Shown piece by piece: positions 33,532 through 42,772 of a stretch of DNA of 64,000 bases. The stretch's first letter is position 1; the number at the start of each line of letters is the position of its first letter. The translations under genes were made by a program, and so were the position numbers. This DNA comes from Marinilactibacillus sp036039175 (lineage in GTDB: Bacteria > Bacillota > Bacilli > Lactobacillales > Carnobacteriaceae_A). The notes below the pieces were generated by a model. The model saw only the letters and a program-made list of their open reading frames with translations. It had not been told where the DNA came from and searched no databases. The stretch is taken from positions 133,571-197,570 of the forward strand of contig NZ_JAYXKP010000005.1 of NCBI RefSeq assembly GCF_036039175.1, written 5' to 3'.

Positions 33532-35265
33532 TTATTGACCATCTACAATTGATTGAATGGCTTTTTCAAATGATTCAATTTTCTCTTCCACAGCTACTCC
33601 TGAATCATCAAAGGCAGCGATATAGAATTTAATTTTAGGTTCTGTACCTGATGGACGTGCTGCAATCCAGCTAGAATCAACTAAGCGATATTTCAACACA
33701 TCTGCTGAAGGCATATCGATTGTCTCTACTTCTCCATCACAGTTTGTACGTTTACTTGTTTTGAAATCTTCTATTTCTTGAATCTTGATTTCTCCGAAAC
33801 TAGTTGGAGAATCATTTCTCAATGAATCCATCAAGTCATTGATTTTTTGAGCACCTTGAATGCCGTCCATTGTGATTGAAATGGTTTTTTCTTTGTAGTG
33901 TCCGTGCTCGTGGTAAAGATCTTGAAGTGCATCAAAACAGCTATATCCAAGTTCTTTATGGTATGCAGCCATTTCAGCACACAAAACAAGCGCCTGCATG
34001 GCATCTTTGTCGCGTACGAACGGTTGAACAAGATAGCCGTAACTTTCCTCAAAACCAAACATAAACGTATTAGACTGATCATTTTCAAAATGCTTGATCT
34101 TTTCAGCGATAAATTTGAATCCTGTTAGAACATCAATCGTTTTTACACCATTTTTTTCAGCAATGGCTTTAGGCAAATCACTTGATACGATTGATTTCAA
34201 TATAACGCTATTTTGAGGCAAAATGCCCGTTTTACGATGCGCTTTTAATATATAATCCAGCATCAAACTTGCAATCTGGTTACCTGAAAGAACTTCGTAT
34301 TGTCCTTTTGCTGTTCTAACGGCCAGTCCCAAACGGTCTGCATCCGGGTCAGTTGCGATTAGCAAGTCTGCATCTACTTCACAGCCTAATTCAATCGCCA
34401 TTTCAAAAGCTGCCGGATCTTCAGGATTCGGTGATTTAACCGTTGAAAACTCAGGATCTGGTTCAGCTTGTGCTGGTACTAAATGCACATTACGGAATCC
34501 AGCTTGTTTCAACGCTTTTTCTCCAATCATCTTTCCTGTACCATGAAGCGGCGTGAAGACAATTGTTAAATCTTTCGCGACTCTTTCAATCAAATTAGGA
34601 TCAATCGTTACGGTCTTCATAGCTTCTAAGTATGCTTTATCAACATTCTCTCCTATGATTTCCAGTAATCCTGAATTTGACATTTCTTTTTCATCTGCTA
34701 CTTCAATAGACAACACATCTTCTACACTTCTAACAAGTGAAGTCAGTGCATCTGCTTCTTTAGGCGGTAATTGTCCACCGTCTTCTCCGTAAACTTTATA
34801 TCCATTATATTCAGGAGGATTATGACTAGCAGTGATCATAATTCCAGCAGCAGCTTGAAGATGACGAACGGCAAATGAAAGCTCAGGTGTCGGACGAAGA
34901 CTTTCGAATACATAAGCCTTGATTCCATGTGCACCTAGTGTTTTTGCTGATTCAAATGCGAATTCTCTGGACATATGACGTGAATCATAAGCAATCGCAA
35001 CGCCACGTTTTTTAGCCTCTTCGCCTTGTTCTTTTTCAATAAACAATGCAAGACCTTCAGTCGCTTGACGAACAGTGTACACGTTCATTCGGTTGATCCC
35101 TGCGCCAATGATCCCTCTCATACCTGCTGTACCAAACTCCAGTGGTGCGTAGAAAGCATCCTCTAGTTTCGATTCGTCCTGTTCATTTTTTTCTAAATCT
35201 TTCAGTACGTCGGAATCTAAATCAGTATAGTTTTTCCAAGTAGTATAAGTATCCTGCCAGCTCAT
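33532..35265 (-). CDS. pgcA: Phosphoglucomutase/phosphomannomutase, alpha-PGM type
   Basis: The 577-residue enzyme has the phosphoserine loop TASHNPPEYNGYK with Ser147 as the phosphate carrier, the metal-binding DPDADRLG loop, the sugar-binding GFEESYGY region and the C-terminal phosphate-binding RPSGTEPKIKFY. It interconverts glucose 1-phosphate and glucose 6-phosphate in the cytoplasm, the step before GalU. The long length and the start SWQDTYTTWKNY match the PgcA type of Firmicutes. It is monocistronic with strong signals on both sides. Confidence 0.95.
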   Translation of the reverse strand: MSWQDTYTTWKNYTDLDSDVLKDLEKNEQDESKLEDAFYAPLEFGTAGMRGIIGAGINRMNVYTVRQATEGLALFIEKEQGEEAKKRGVAIAYDSRHMSREFAFESAKTLGAHGIKAYVFESLRPTPELSFAVRHLQAAAGIMITASHNPPEYNGYKVYGEDGGQLPPKEADALTSLVRSVEDVLSIEVADEKEMSNSGLLEIIGENVDKAYLEAMKTVTIDPNLIERVAKDLTIVFTPLHGTGKMIGEKALKQAGFRNVHLVPAQAEPDPEFSTVKSPNPEDPAAFEMAIELGCEVDADLLIATDPDADRLGLAVRTAKGQYEVLSGNQIASLMLDYILKAHRKTGILPQNSVILKSIVSSDLPKAIAEKNGVKTIDVLTGFKFIAEKIKHFENDQSNTFMFGFEESYGYLVQPFVRDKDAMQALVLCAEMAAYHKELGYSCFDALQDLYHEHGHYKEKTISITMDGIQGAQKINDLMDSLRNDSPTSFGEIKIQEIEDFKTSKRTNCDGEVETIDMPSADVLKYRLVDSSWIAARPSGTEPKIKFYIAAFDDSGVAVEEKIESFEKAIQSIVDGQ

Positions 35266-35408
35266 TTTTAAAACCTCTCTTTTTAGTCATTTTATTTTTT
35301 ATATTGATATAATTGTACCATTTTTGTTTATATTATGCATGATATTGACATAAAAGGCTTTCATAACAACTTTCATTATACTAGTTTGTATCGTATTTAA
35401 CAATAAAA

Positions 35409-35462
35409 AAAAGTACAAAAATAGCATGTGCGACTGTCGCCGACCACTATTTCTGTACTTTT
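35409..35462 (-). terminator. Terminator after trxB
   Basis: A 16-base stem with one mismatch (AAAAGTACAAAAATAG against CTATTTCTGTACTTTT), 22-base loop, then a T run on the minus strand. Confidence 0.8.
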
Positions 35463-35499
35463 AAATTGTTCTCTATTCACTTTTTTAAATGCATGTGAT

Positions 35500-36453
35500 T
35501 TATGCGTGTATTTTTTCAAGCTGTTCTTTAAGTTCTTCAACATATTGGAATGCAGCATTTCCGGCAATTGATCCATCGCCAACGGCTGTAGCTACTTGAC
35601 GCAAGACTGTTTTACGGACATCTCCAATAGCAAAAATACCCGATACTTTTGATTCCATGTTTTCATCCGTTTCGATCCATCCTTCTTCATCTGTAATACC
35701 TAAAGAACGGAATTGATCAGAATTAGGTAAAATTCCGATATAAATGAAGGTACCTTGTGCTTCGAGAGTTGAAACATCCCCTGTTTTAAGATTACGAATA
35801 CGGACGCCACTAACTGCTTGGTCTCCTTCGATTTCTTCGATAACAGAATCCCATACAAAGTCGATTTTTTCATTTTTAAATGCTCTATCCTGAAGGATTT
35901 TTTGAGCACGAAGAGAATCTCTTCTATGAACAATGGTTACTTTGCTTGCAAATTGAGTCAGGTAAGTTCCTTCTTCAACAGCTGAATCGCCTCCACCGGC
36001 AACGACAACATGTTTACCTTTAAAGAATGCTCCATCACAGACCGCGCAGTATGATACGCCTCTACCGTTGAATTCTGCTTCTCCAGTTACACCAAGCTTT
36101 TTATGCTCAGCACCTGTAGCCAAAATGATCGAACGTGTGCGAAAAGTCTTGCTTGAAGTAACGATTTCTTTGTATTCTTTGCCATTGATAATTTCCTGAA
36201 CATCTCCATAAGCATATTCAGCACCAAATTGTTGCGCGCCCTCATACATTTTAGTTGATAAGTCAGGTCCTAAAATACTACTAAAACCAGAATAATTCTC
36301 AATTTCAGCAGTATTGTTCATCTGTCCACCTGGCAGTCCACGGTCTAACATCAAAGTTGATAGATTAGAACGTGAAGCATAAAGTCCAGCAGTTAATCCT
36401 CCTGGACCAGCGCCGATAACAATAACATCATATATTTTTTCAATAATTTCCAT
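35500..36453 (-). CDS. trxB: Thioredoxin-disulfide reductase
   Basis: The 317-residue flavoprotein has FAD motif IGAGPGGLTAG (residues 13-23), the redox pair Cys136/Cys139 in YCAVCDGAFF, the NADPH motif GGGDSAVEE and a late FAIGDVR. It passes electrons from NADPH to thioredoxin in the cytoplasm. The start lies 88 bases from the TPR gene upstream on the same strand. With gor it gives this genome both thiol-reducing routes. Confidence 0.95.
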   Translation of the reverse strand: MEIIEKIYDVIVIGAGPGGLTAGLYASRSNLSTLMLDRGLPGGQMNNTAEIENYSGFSSILGPDLSTKMYEGAQQFGAEYAYGDVQEIINGKEYKEIVTSSKTFRTRSIILATGAEHKKLGVTGEAEFNGRGVSYCAVCDGAFFKGKHVVVAGGGDSAVEEGTYLTQFASKVTIVHRRDSLRAQKILQDRAFKNEKIDFVWDSVIEEIEGDQAVSGVRIRNLKTGDVSTLEAQGTFIYIGILPNSDQFRSLGITDEEGWIETDENMESKVSGIFAIGDVRKTVLRQVATAVGDGSIAGNAAFQYVEELKEQLEKIHA

Positions 36454-36541
36454 TTAGAGAGCCCCTCTCACTTGTTCTTATACTTATTATAGTAGAAATC
36501 GAGTCTTTTATTCCACTACACTGACTTACTTTTAGTAAGTT

Positions 36542-36979
36542 TTAATCTTTGTGATGATTTTCTGTCATTTGTTGTTCAATCATTTTCTTCATCTCATCAG
36601 CTTCATCAGAATAGGTTCCATTCTGTCTGGAAGCTCTATACACATCCAGCATAGCTTCCGCTGTTTTATAATCATTAAGATGAATATAGTTCGTTGCTTG
36701 AAAGAAGTAAACGTCATAATACTTTTCGGATTCTTTTTCTAAGACTTCATTGAGTACGGCAATAGATTCTTCGAATCTGAAAGAATGCTGGTAAATCAAA
36801 GCTAACTGTACTTTCCCAAATATTCTTTCATCTTTATTTTCCGCAAGACTGAGTCCAGTTTTAAAATGTTGTTCCGCTTTTTTTAAGTCTTTTTTTTCGT
36901 AAGCAATCATTGCCCGTCCATAATAAGTTCTGGCGTTTGGAATGAGTGAAATAATCTGGTGTTCATTCGCTTGTCTCAT
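36542..36979 (-). CDS. TPR-repeat protein
   Basis: The 145-residue protein from the ATG at 36979 (GGGGAG eight bases upstream) contains at least three tetratricopeptide-like repeats, for example ARTYYGRAMIAYEKKDLKKA and ALIYQHSFRFEESIAVLNEV. TPR proteins serve as adaptors; no partner can be named. The position just upstream of trxB is common in Lactobacillales, where a small TPR protein often precedes thioredoxin reductase, so cotranscription is possible. The frame opens eight codons earlier without a suitable ribosome site. Confidence 0.8.
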   Translation of the reverse strand: MRQANEHQIISLIPNARTYYGRAMIAYEKKDLKKAEQHFKTGLSLAENKDERIFGKVQLALIYQHSFRFEESIAVLNEVLEKESEKYYDVYFFQATNYIHLNDYKTAEAMLDVYRASRQNGTYSDEADEMKKMIEQQMTENHHKD

Positions 36980-37146
36980 ACAAGACACTCCCCTCATCAA
37001 CAATCAAAGCAACTCTATCAATGGTATAACTTTTGTACCTGATTGTAAATAGATGTATTTGAAAATATTATATTGACAGTTTTAAGATACATCTATTATA
37101 TCAGATACACAGATATTTTAAATCTATCGATCTATTTTCGTATAAA

Positions 37147-37180
37147 AAACATTGCCCGCTTCATTAAGCAGGCAATGTTT
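37147..37180 (-). terminator. Terminator after galU
   Basis: Stem AAACATTGCC/GGCAATGTTT with inner GCT/AGC pairing, nine bases after the stop, followed on the minus strand by six T residues. Confidence 0.88.
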
Positions 37181-37189
37181 CAATTAAGA

Positions 37190-38128
37190 TTATTTTGATT
37201 TCTTGTCTTCTAATTCATGTGATTCAGCGTCCATTTTTGTTTCTCCGCCACCGTTTTCCAATTCTTTTGCTAGTTCAACAATATAGCTTCTCAAGTTATC
37301 TTTAACTTGTGGATGTGTCAAACCATATTGAATCGTTGTTTTCAAGAATCCGAATTTATCGCCGACATCAAAACGATCGCCTTTAAATTCTTTTGCAAAA
37401 ACGCGTTGTGTCTTGTTTAACGCATCAATTGCGTCTGTCAATTGGATTTCTCCACCAACACCTGGCTCTTGTTTTTCAAGTAAATCAAAGATTTGTGGTG
37501 TTAATAAGTAACGACCAATAATCGCCAAATCACTTGGAGCATCTTCTGGTTGAGGTTTCTCTACAAATTTACGAACATTATAAAGACCTTCTTCAGCTTC
37601 TGCTTCAGGATCAATGATTCCGTAACTAGAAGTTTCTTCGTGTGGCACACGCATAACAGCAATATTAGATGCATGTGTTTTTTCATAACCTTCAATAAGC
37701 TGTTTAGTCAATGGCACTTCATCAGCCATGATATCGTCTCCAAGCATGACTACGAAAGGCTCATCGCCAACAAATGCTTTCGCTTGAAGAACTGCATGTC
37801 CTAGTCCTAGTGGATAAGATTGTCTAGCGAAGTACAAGTTCAAACCAGTTGTTTCTTCAACAAGTTTTAATAAGTCATGCTTCCCTTTAGCTTTAAGACT
37901 TTCTTCAAGTTCAGGGTTAGAATCGAAGTGATCTTCAATTGGACGTTTAAGCTTTCCGGTAATGATCAGAATATCTTCAATGCCTGAAGCAATGGCTTCT
38001 TCAACGATAAACTGAATCGTTGGTTTATCCACGATTGGAATCATTTCTTTTGGCATTGCTTTAGTAGCTGGAAGAAAACGTGTTCCATATCCTGCTGCAG
38101 GAATAATCGCTTTTCTAACTTTTTTCAT
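37190..38128 (-). CDS. galU: UTP-glucose-1-phosphate uridylyltransferase
   Basis: The 312-residue enzyme starts KKVRKAIIPAAGYGTRFLP, the nucleotide-binding GalU signature, followed by KAMPKEMIPIVDKP and later VEKPQPEDAPSDLAIIGRY. It makes UDP-glucose for teichoic acid glycosylation, glycolipids and capsule. Two starts are plausible: ATG at 38128 with AAGGAG nine bases upstream, which fits family length, and ATG at 38155 with AAGGAG six bases upstream, which would add MKREKEKKE. The lysine-rich extension is not typical. It lies 151 bases after gpsA. Confidence 0.94.
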   Translation of the reverse strand: MKKVRKAIIPAAGYGTRFLPATKAMPKEMIPIVDKPTIQFIVEEAIASGIEDILIITGKLKRPIEDHFDSNPELEESLKAKGKHDLLKLVEETTGLNLYFARQSYPLGLGHAVLQAKAFVGDEPFVVMLGDDIMADEVPLTKQLIEGYEKTHASNIAVMRVPHEETSSYGIIDPEAEAEEGLYNVRKFVEKPQPEDAPSDLAIIGRYLLTPQIFDLLEKQEPGVGGEIQLTDAIDALNKTQRVFAKEFKGDRFDVGDKFGFLKTTIQYGLTHPQVKDNLRSYIVELAKELENGGGETKMDAESHELEDKKSK

Positions 38129-38279
38129 TTCTTTCTTCTCCTTTTCCCTTTTCATACTGTTCTCCTTCATATAACAAAATTATGTAGAAAGGCTCTCGCC
38201 CTCCTCCTACATTTGAATCTTTTAAACACATTTAGATACTACACTCAATTACATTGTGGACATAATGGGATATCAGAGA

Positions 38280-39281
38280 TTATTCTGATTTTCCTTCTCG
38301 CTGCATTAAATTTAGTATAACATATTTTACTTCTGCATCACTATAAACTACTTTATAGATAGCTTCTGTGATTGGCATGTCGATTTTATACTCTTGAGCA
38401 AGTTCGTAGGCAGCTTTTGTAGTAGAAATCCCTTCCACAACCATACCCATTTCTTTTAAAATTGTCTCTACTTGCTGTCCTTTTCCGAGTAAATTTCCAG
38501 CTCTCCAGTTTCTGGAGTGCGGACTTGTACAAGTTACGATCAAGTCACCGACACCGCTAAGTCCCATGAAGGTCAAAGGTTCAGCTCCCATAGCGACACC
38601 TAGTCTGGTGATTTCTGCAAGCCCTCTTGTGACCAATGCAGCCTTAGCATTATCTCCAAAGCCCATTCCGGCAATCGCTCCGGCTCCTACGGCTATGATG
38701 TTTTTTAGTGCCGCACCAATTTCAACACCTATTATATCTTGGTTTGTATACACTCTGAAATAGTCATTTAAAAATAAAGTTTGAACCGTTCTTGCGCTCT
38801 GTTCGTCTTCACATGCTGCTGTTATTGTCGTTAAATCTTCCGCCATGACTTCTTCAGCATGACTAGGTCCAGATAAAGCAACGACTGCTGTTCTATTCGC
38901 AAAAGAAATTTCTTCTTCCAGTATGGTAGAAATCCTTTTATGCGATACTTGTTCTAGTCCTTTTGATGCATGAATAATGAGCTTTGGACTAACGGTGACG
39001 TCGTTGACTTGTTTAGCCAAGTCTCTAATTGCCTTTGTTGGCACGACGAACACGATAACGTCTGCTGCTTCTACTACCAACTTAAGATCGGTTGTTGCTT
39101 TTAAGTTTTCAGGTAACGTTGAATTTGGAAGGTAGGACTGGTTCGTATGATGTTCGTTGATTTCATCAACTTGAGTTTGATTACGACTCCAAAGATTTAC
39201 CTGGTGTCCATTTTCTAGAAGAACTTTAGATAAAGCAGTCCCCCATGATCCAGCTCCTAAAACAGCTACTTTTGTGTTCAC
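38280..39281 (-). CDS. gpsA: NAD(P)H-dependent glycerol-3-phosphate dehydrogenase
   Basis: The 333-residue enzyme has the N-terminal dinucleotide motif VLGAGSWGTALSKVL, the KGLE block, and catalytic-domain motifs AALKNIIAVGAGAIAGMGFGDN (around 190-210) and GDLIVTCTSPHSRN. It reduces dihydroxyacetone phosphate to sn-glycerol 3-phosphate, the head-group precursor of phospholipids and lipoteichoic acid. It overlaps the ppaX-like gene by four bases, in the hprK-lgt-ppaX-gpsA cluster. Confidence 0.95.
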   Translation of the reverse strand: MNTKVAVLGAGSWGTALSKVLLENGHQVNLWSRNQTQVDEINEHHTNQSYLPNSTLPENLKATTDLKLVVEAADVIVFVVPTKAIRDLAKQVNDVTVSPKLIIHASKGLEQVSHKRISTILEEEISFANRTAVVALSGPSHAEEVMAEDLTTITAACEDEQSARTVQTLFLNDYFRVYTNQDIIGVEIGAALKNIIAVGAGAIAGMGFGDNAKAALVTRGLAEITRLGVAMGAEPLTFMGLSGVGDLIVTCTSPHSRNWRAGNLLGKGQQVETILKEMGMVVEGISTTKAAYELAQEYKIDMPITEAIYKVVYSDAEVKYVILNLMQREGKSE

Positions 39282-39970
39282 TGTTTAGGTACCCCCTCTA
39301 ACTCCCCAATCGCATCCAGTTGCTCTTTGGAGCTCCCTAAAATTAATTCTGTTAACTCTGACATATTCTTCACGCTGTAAGTAGGATTGTAAGGTGCAAT
39401 TTCTGCAGTGGTCTTTTGAGACCATTCTACAAATACACTTGGGATTCCTGCATTTGTGGCAGCTTCAATGTCATGATTGTTATCGCCAATCATAATCGCT
39501 TGATTATGATCAACATTTAATGCTGCAAGAGCTCTATATACGGGCTCAGGATTTGGCTTAAAATACGTGTAGGAATCTGATCCAATAACGACATCAAACA
39601 ATCCTTGTAGTCCCAGGACTTCAATACCTCTTTCAATCATATCATTACGTTTAGTTGATACAACTGCTAATTTCACACCGCTTTTTTTCAACTGTTTCAA
39701 TTCCTCAGATACTCCATCGAATAAAGAAATCATACCATCGTGCAGATCAGAATTAAGCGCACGGTAACGCTGAATGATTTCTTCTGCTCGGTCGGGAATT
39801 AATGTTCCATAAACCTCTGTAAGAGACGGTCCATTGAATTGTCGAACCGAATCAAGTGTATATTCCCCTGGAAAAAGTTCTTCTAAAATCGTCAGGTGTG
39901 TACGGTTGATCAACTCGTTCGAGTTGGCAAGCGTGCCATCGAAATCAAATAATGCTGCTGTATATTCCAA
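39278..39970 (-). CDS. ppaX: HAD-family pyrophosphatase, PpaX-like
   Basis: The 230-residue protein has HAD motif I FDFDGTLANS (residues 9-18), motif II VVSTKRN, a conserved Lys in YFKPNPEPVY and motif IV MIGDNNHDIEAA. PpaX hydrolyses the pyrophosphate made by HprK/P when it dephosphorylates HPr-Ser-P, and its position in the hprK cluster supports that role over a phosphoglycolate phosphatase. The spacing to lgt is 29 bases. It extends about 15 residues past the usual PpaX length at the C terminus. Confidence 0.88.
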   Translation of the reverse strand: MEYTAALFDFDGTLANSNELINRTHLTILEELFPGEYTLDSVRQFNGPSLTEVYGTLIPDRAEEIIQRYRALNSDLHDGMISLFDGVSEELKQLKKSGVKLAVVSTKRNDMIERGIEVLGLQGLFDVVIGSDSYTYFKPNPEPVYRALAALNVDHNQAIMIGDNNHDIEAATNAGIPSVFVEWSQKTTAEIAPYNPTYSVKNMSELTELILGSSKEQLDAIGELEGVPKQ

Positions 39971-39999
39971 AATAATGTCCTTTCTAAGCTACTATATCT

Positions 40000-40872
40000 T
40001 TATTTTTTAAGTTTAGATTTTTTCTTTTTTTCTGCAAAGGTTCTTTCAGGTAGCATACCTTCTGTGTAATAAGGCGGTGTTGGATAGGCATAAAATCTTC
40101 TGTAAAGAATCAGCGATACCGCAACGATCAGTAAGACACCAGAAAGCACTTGAGAAACACGTAAAGGTCCGATGTATAAACTATCTGTCCGCATCCCTTC
40201 TATCCAGATACGACCCAAACTATACCAGGCTACGTATCCTAGCGCCGTTTCTCCTCTTCTTAGAACGCCATCTTTACCACGGACGACCATTAAGATGATA
40301 AAGCCAACCAAGTTCCATAGAGATTCATATAGGAAGGTTGGATGGTAATACGTGCCTTGTATGTTCATTTGTTCAATAATGAAATTTGGTAACATCAATC
40401 GTTCTAAAAACGACCGTGCAACTTCTCCACCATGAGCTTCTTGATTCACAAAATTTCCCCAACGGCCAATTGCTTGAGCAATCATAACGTGAGGCGCAAG
40501 AACATCTAGTAAAAGCCAGACAGCTATATCTTTCTTTTTGGTATACCAGACGAGCGTTGCAAATCCTGCTAATAGCCCCCCATAGATTGCGATACCGCCT
40601 TCCCATATATAGAATATGCGGATAGGGTCCTGAAGGTAGACATCCAGCTCAAAGAGCACATAGTATAGCCGCGCACCGATTAGACCAGCTGGAATGATCC
40701 GAAAAGCCAAATCGACTATAAAGTCTTCTTCGATTCCTCTTTTCTCACCTTCTTTGATACTCAACCAGACGGCAACAAACATACCGAATACAATAATGAT
40801 TCCATACCAGGCCACTCTTAATGGCCCAAATTGAAAAGCAATCGGATCAATCGCTCCTAAACTAACGTTCAT
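40000..40872 (-). CDS. lgt: Prolipoprotein diacylglyceryl transferase
   Basis: The 290-residue membrane protein has about seven spans and the Lgt signature IGRWGNFVNQEAHGG in the middle, together with the N-terminal VAWYGIIIVFGM and the late HPTFLYESLWN. It adds diacylglyceryl to the lipobox cysteine of lipoproteins at the outer face of the membrane. It ends in a lysine-rich tail (KKKKSKLKK). It is the second gene after hprK, separated by 18 bases, and ppaX follows. Confidence 0.95.
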   Translation of the reverse strand: MNVSLGAIDPIAFQFGPLRVAWYGIIIVFGMFVAVWLSIKEGEKRGIEEDFIVDLAFRIIPAGLIGARLYYVLFELDVYLQDPIRIFYIWEGGIAIYGGLLAGFATLVWYTKKKDIAVWLLLDVLAPHVMIAQAIGRWGNFVNQEAHGGEVARSFLERLMLPNFIIEQMNIQGTYYHPTFLYESLWNLVGFIILMVVRGKDGVLRRGETALGYVAWYSLGRIWIEGMRTDSLYIGPLRVSQVLSGVLLIVAVSLILYRRFYAYPTPPYYTEGMLPERTFAEKKKKSKLKK

Positions 40873-40890
40873 AACATTGAATCCTCCATA

Positions 40891-41829
40891 CTATATATCC
40901 TGCGAATTTTTCTTGATCAACTGTCCTAAATTACGTTCAAATGTTTCGGTAGCATCATATCCCATTTGTTTCGCTCGGATATTCATTGCAGCAATCTCAA
41001 TAATAATTGATAGATTTCGACCGATACGAACTGGAATAGATAACTTAGGCACATCTACGTTAAAGAACCTCATATTTTCAAGATTGTTCCCCAGTCTATC
41101 GTACTGACGGTTACGATCCCAATGCTCTAAATTCATGACCAAATCGACTGTTTTGCTCGAACGAATTGATCCGACACCAAATAAATTCACTACATCAATG
41201 ACTCCAATTCCTCGAATTTCAATTAGATTACGCAGGATTTCAGGTGGCTCACCGATAATACGGTTCTCATCCATCATGTAAAGTTCAACACGGTCATCAG
41301 CAACTAACCGATGCCCCCGCTGAACCAGTTCCAAAGCGGTCTCTGATTTCCCAATTCCAGAATCTCCAATAATTAATACACCCATACCGTAAATATCTAC
41401 TAATACGCCGTGTTGAGAAATTCTTTCTGCCAGTCGTTCTTCCAAAAAGTTTGTAACATTAGAAGAAAGTCTAGTTGTTGGTCTAGTAGAGACTAGAACA
41501 GGAATTCCTTTTTCTGAAGCTGCCTTGATCAGTTCTTTTGGTGGCTCCTGATTTCTTGAAACTAAAAATGCCGGAGTATCTCCCTGGCACATTCTTTTCA
41601 TGATAATATAGCGCTCATCACTTGTCATACGCTCAACAAAAGACAATTCTGTTCTACCTAATAACTGTATTCTGTTTTGAGGATAAAAACTAAAATATCC
41701 CGTAAGTTCCAATGCCGGTCTGGATAAATCACTGATGGTGATTTTTCGTTCAAGATGCTCTTCTCCGACGACGACATGAATATCATTCATTGCTTCAACT
41801 AATTGTTTTATTGTAACTGTGTTCGCCAT
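40891..41829 (-). CDS. hprK: HPr kinase/phosphorylase
   Basis: The 312-residue protein has an N-terminal MurE/HprK-type domain and a C-terminal kinase domain with Walker A GDSGIGKSETALELVQRGHR (about residue 153 on), VADD, and the HprK signature EIRGIGVIDVVNLFGVGSIR. It phosphorylates Ser46 of HPr and reverses this by phosphorolysis, setting CcpA activity. It is the first gene of the hprK-lgt-ppaX-gpsA operon, and its promoter must lie between 41830 and 42024. The cre-like site near 1116 could be a downstream target of this pathway. Confidence 0.96.
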   Translation of the reverse strand: MANTVTIKQLVEAMNDIHVVVGEEHLERKITISDLSRPALELTGYFSFYPQNRIQLLGRTELSFVERMTSDERYIIMKRMCQGDTPAFLVSRNQEPPKELIKAASEKGIPVLVSTRPTTRLSSNVTNFLEERLAERISQHGVLVDIYGMGVLIIGDSGIGKSETALELVQRGHRLVADDRVELYMMDENRIIGEPPEILRNLIEIRGIGVIDVVNLFGVGSIRSSKTVDLVMNLEHWDRNRQYDRLGNNLENMRFFNVDVPKLSIPVRIGRNLSIIIEIAAMNIRAKQMGYDATETFERNLGQLIKKNSQDI

Positions 41830-42024
41830 GTTAAGCTCCTTTACTACGATTGAATGCTTATACTAAAACGTTTTGCATCGAACCATGATTTTATAAGATT
41901 TATATACTTTTAAAACGAATCAAATTTTACTTATAAAATGAATAAGCACTTACATCATATCACAATTGATGTACGGTTTATAGTGAATAAATCAAGAGAA
42001 CGATACATAATCATGCAATAAAAA

Positions 42025-42062
42025 AACCTTCAGAATCAGCTAAAGAACTGACTCTGAAGGTT
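42025..42062 (-). terminator. Terminator after the Yvl-like operon
   Basis: Stem AACCTTCAGA.TCA / TGA.TCTGAAGGTT, followed on the minus strand by seven T residues. It isolates the operon from hprK. Confidence 0.85.
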
Positions 42063-42098
42063 ACACTTAATTTGTCTTGCCTCTTGAAGCTAGTCTTC

Positions 42099-42434
42099 TT
42101 ACTCATATCCGCTGCTGAAAAATGCATTTAATGCAGACACGACCAAGGCAACAATCAGTGACATACCGAAAGAACTAAATTCGAATCCACTCACCAATGA
42201 TGCAGTAAACCAAAGCATTAAGCCATTAATCACGAAGTAGAAAAGTCCTAGCGTCAAAAAAGTGATCGGAAGGGATAGAATCACTAGAACGGGTTTAACA
42301 AATAAATTCAATCCAGCAAAAACTACAGCTGCAATTAAAGCCGTTTCCCAAGTCGCAATTCTAAATCCATCCAGAAATCCAGCTAACGCTAGAAATATAA
42401 TCGTGTTAGCAAGAATTTTTTGCCACCATTTCAT
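42099..42434 (-). CDS. Phage-holin-IV-like (YvlD-type) membrane protein
   Basis: The 111-residue protein has four closely spaced membrane helices with charged turns (FVKPVLVILSLPITFLTLGL, from about residue 46), the YvlD/Mycobacterial-4TM pattern. Despite the family name it need not be a holin. It is the last gene of a three-gene operon with a PspC protein (two bases apart) and a YvlB-like protein, as in the B. subtilis yvlABCD region, which responds to envelope stress. Confidence 0.82.
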   Translation of the reverse strand: MKWWQKILANTIIFLALAGFLDGFRIATWETALIAAVVFAGLNLFVKPVLVILSLPITFLTLGLFYFVINGLMLWFTASLVSGFEFSSFGMSLIVALVVSALNAFFSSGYE

Positions 42435-42436
42435 AA

Positions 42437-42742
42437 TTAAAAGTCACTCCAGTCATCCTCGTCCACTTTTTCAGCTTCTTTTCTTTGCGACGGTTTAGCG
42501 TCAGAAAACGGATTAGGACGATCTTTAAATGTATGGTAAGTTCCTGATTTTTTAGAGCTTTTACCATCAGGCATTAGCAAAGCAGCAAACAGATATAACG
42601 GAACAGTTAGACCTACTCCTGCAAAAGTTGCGACAACTACGATGACGCGTAAGAGTACTGGGTCAACATTAAAATATTCTCCTATGCCACCCAAGACTCC
42701 GAAAATAACCGAATTATCTTTAGATTTTCTTAAATTTCCCAT
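42437..42742 (-). CDS. PspC-domain envelope-stress protein
   Basis: The 101-residue protein starts with the PspC domain (KSKDNSVIFGVLGGIGEYFN, residues 5-24) and a single helix region VVVATFAGVGLTVPLYLFAAL, then a charged C-terminal tail. PspC proteins sit in the membrane and act in phage-shock-type and LiaFSR or CesSR responses in Gram-positive bacteria. It is preceded by the YvlB-like gene 30 bases upstream and followed by the YvlD-like gene two bases downstream. Confidence 0.88.
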   Translation of the reverse strand: MGNLRKSKDNSVIFGVLGGIGEYFNVDPVLLRVIVVVATFAGVGLTVPLYLFAALLMPDGKSSKKSGTYHTFKDRPNPFSDAKPSQRKEAEKVDEDDWSDF

Positions 42743-42772
42743 TGTACTGAACCACCTTTAATTTGATTAAAT

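Noticed and set aside
38171..38279. Hairpin in the galU leader as a riboswitch or terminator
   Set aside because: A TGTAG...CTACA hairpin is present, but it is imperfect and lacks a T run and any known aptamer core.
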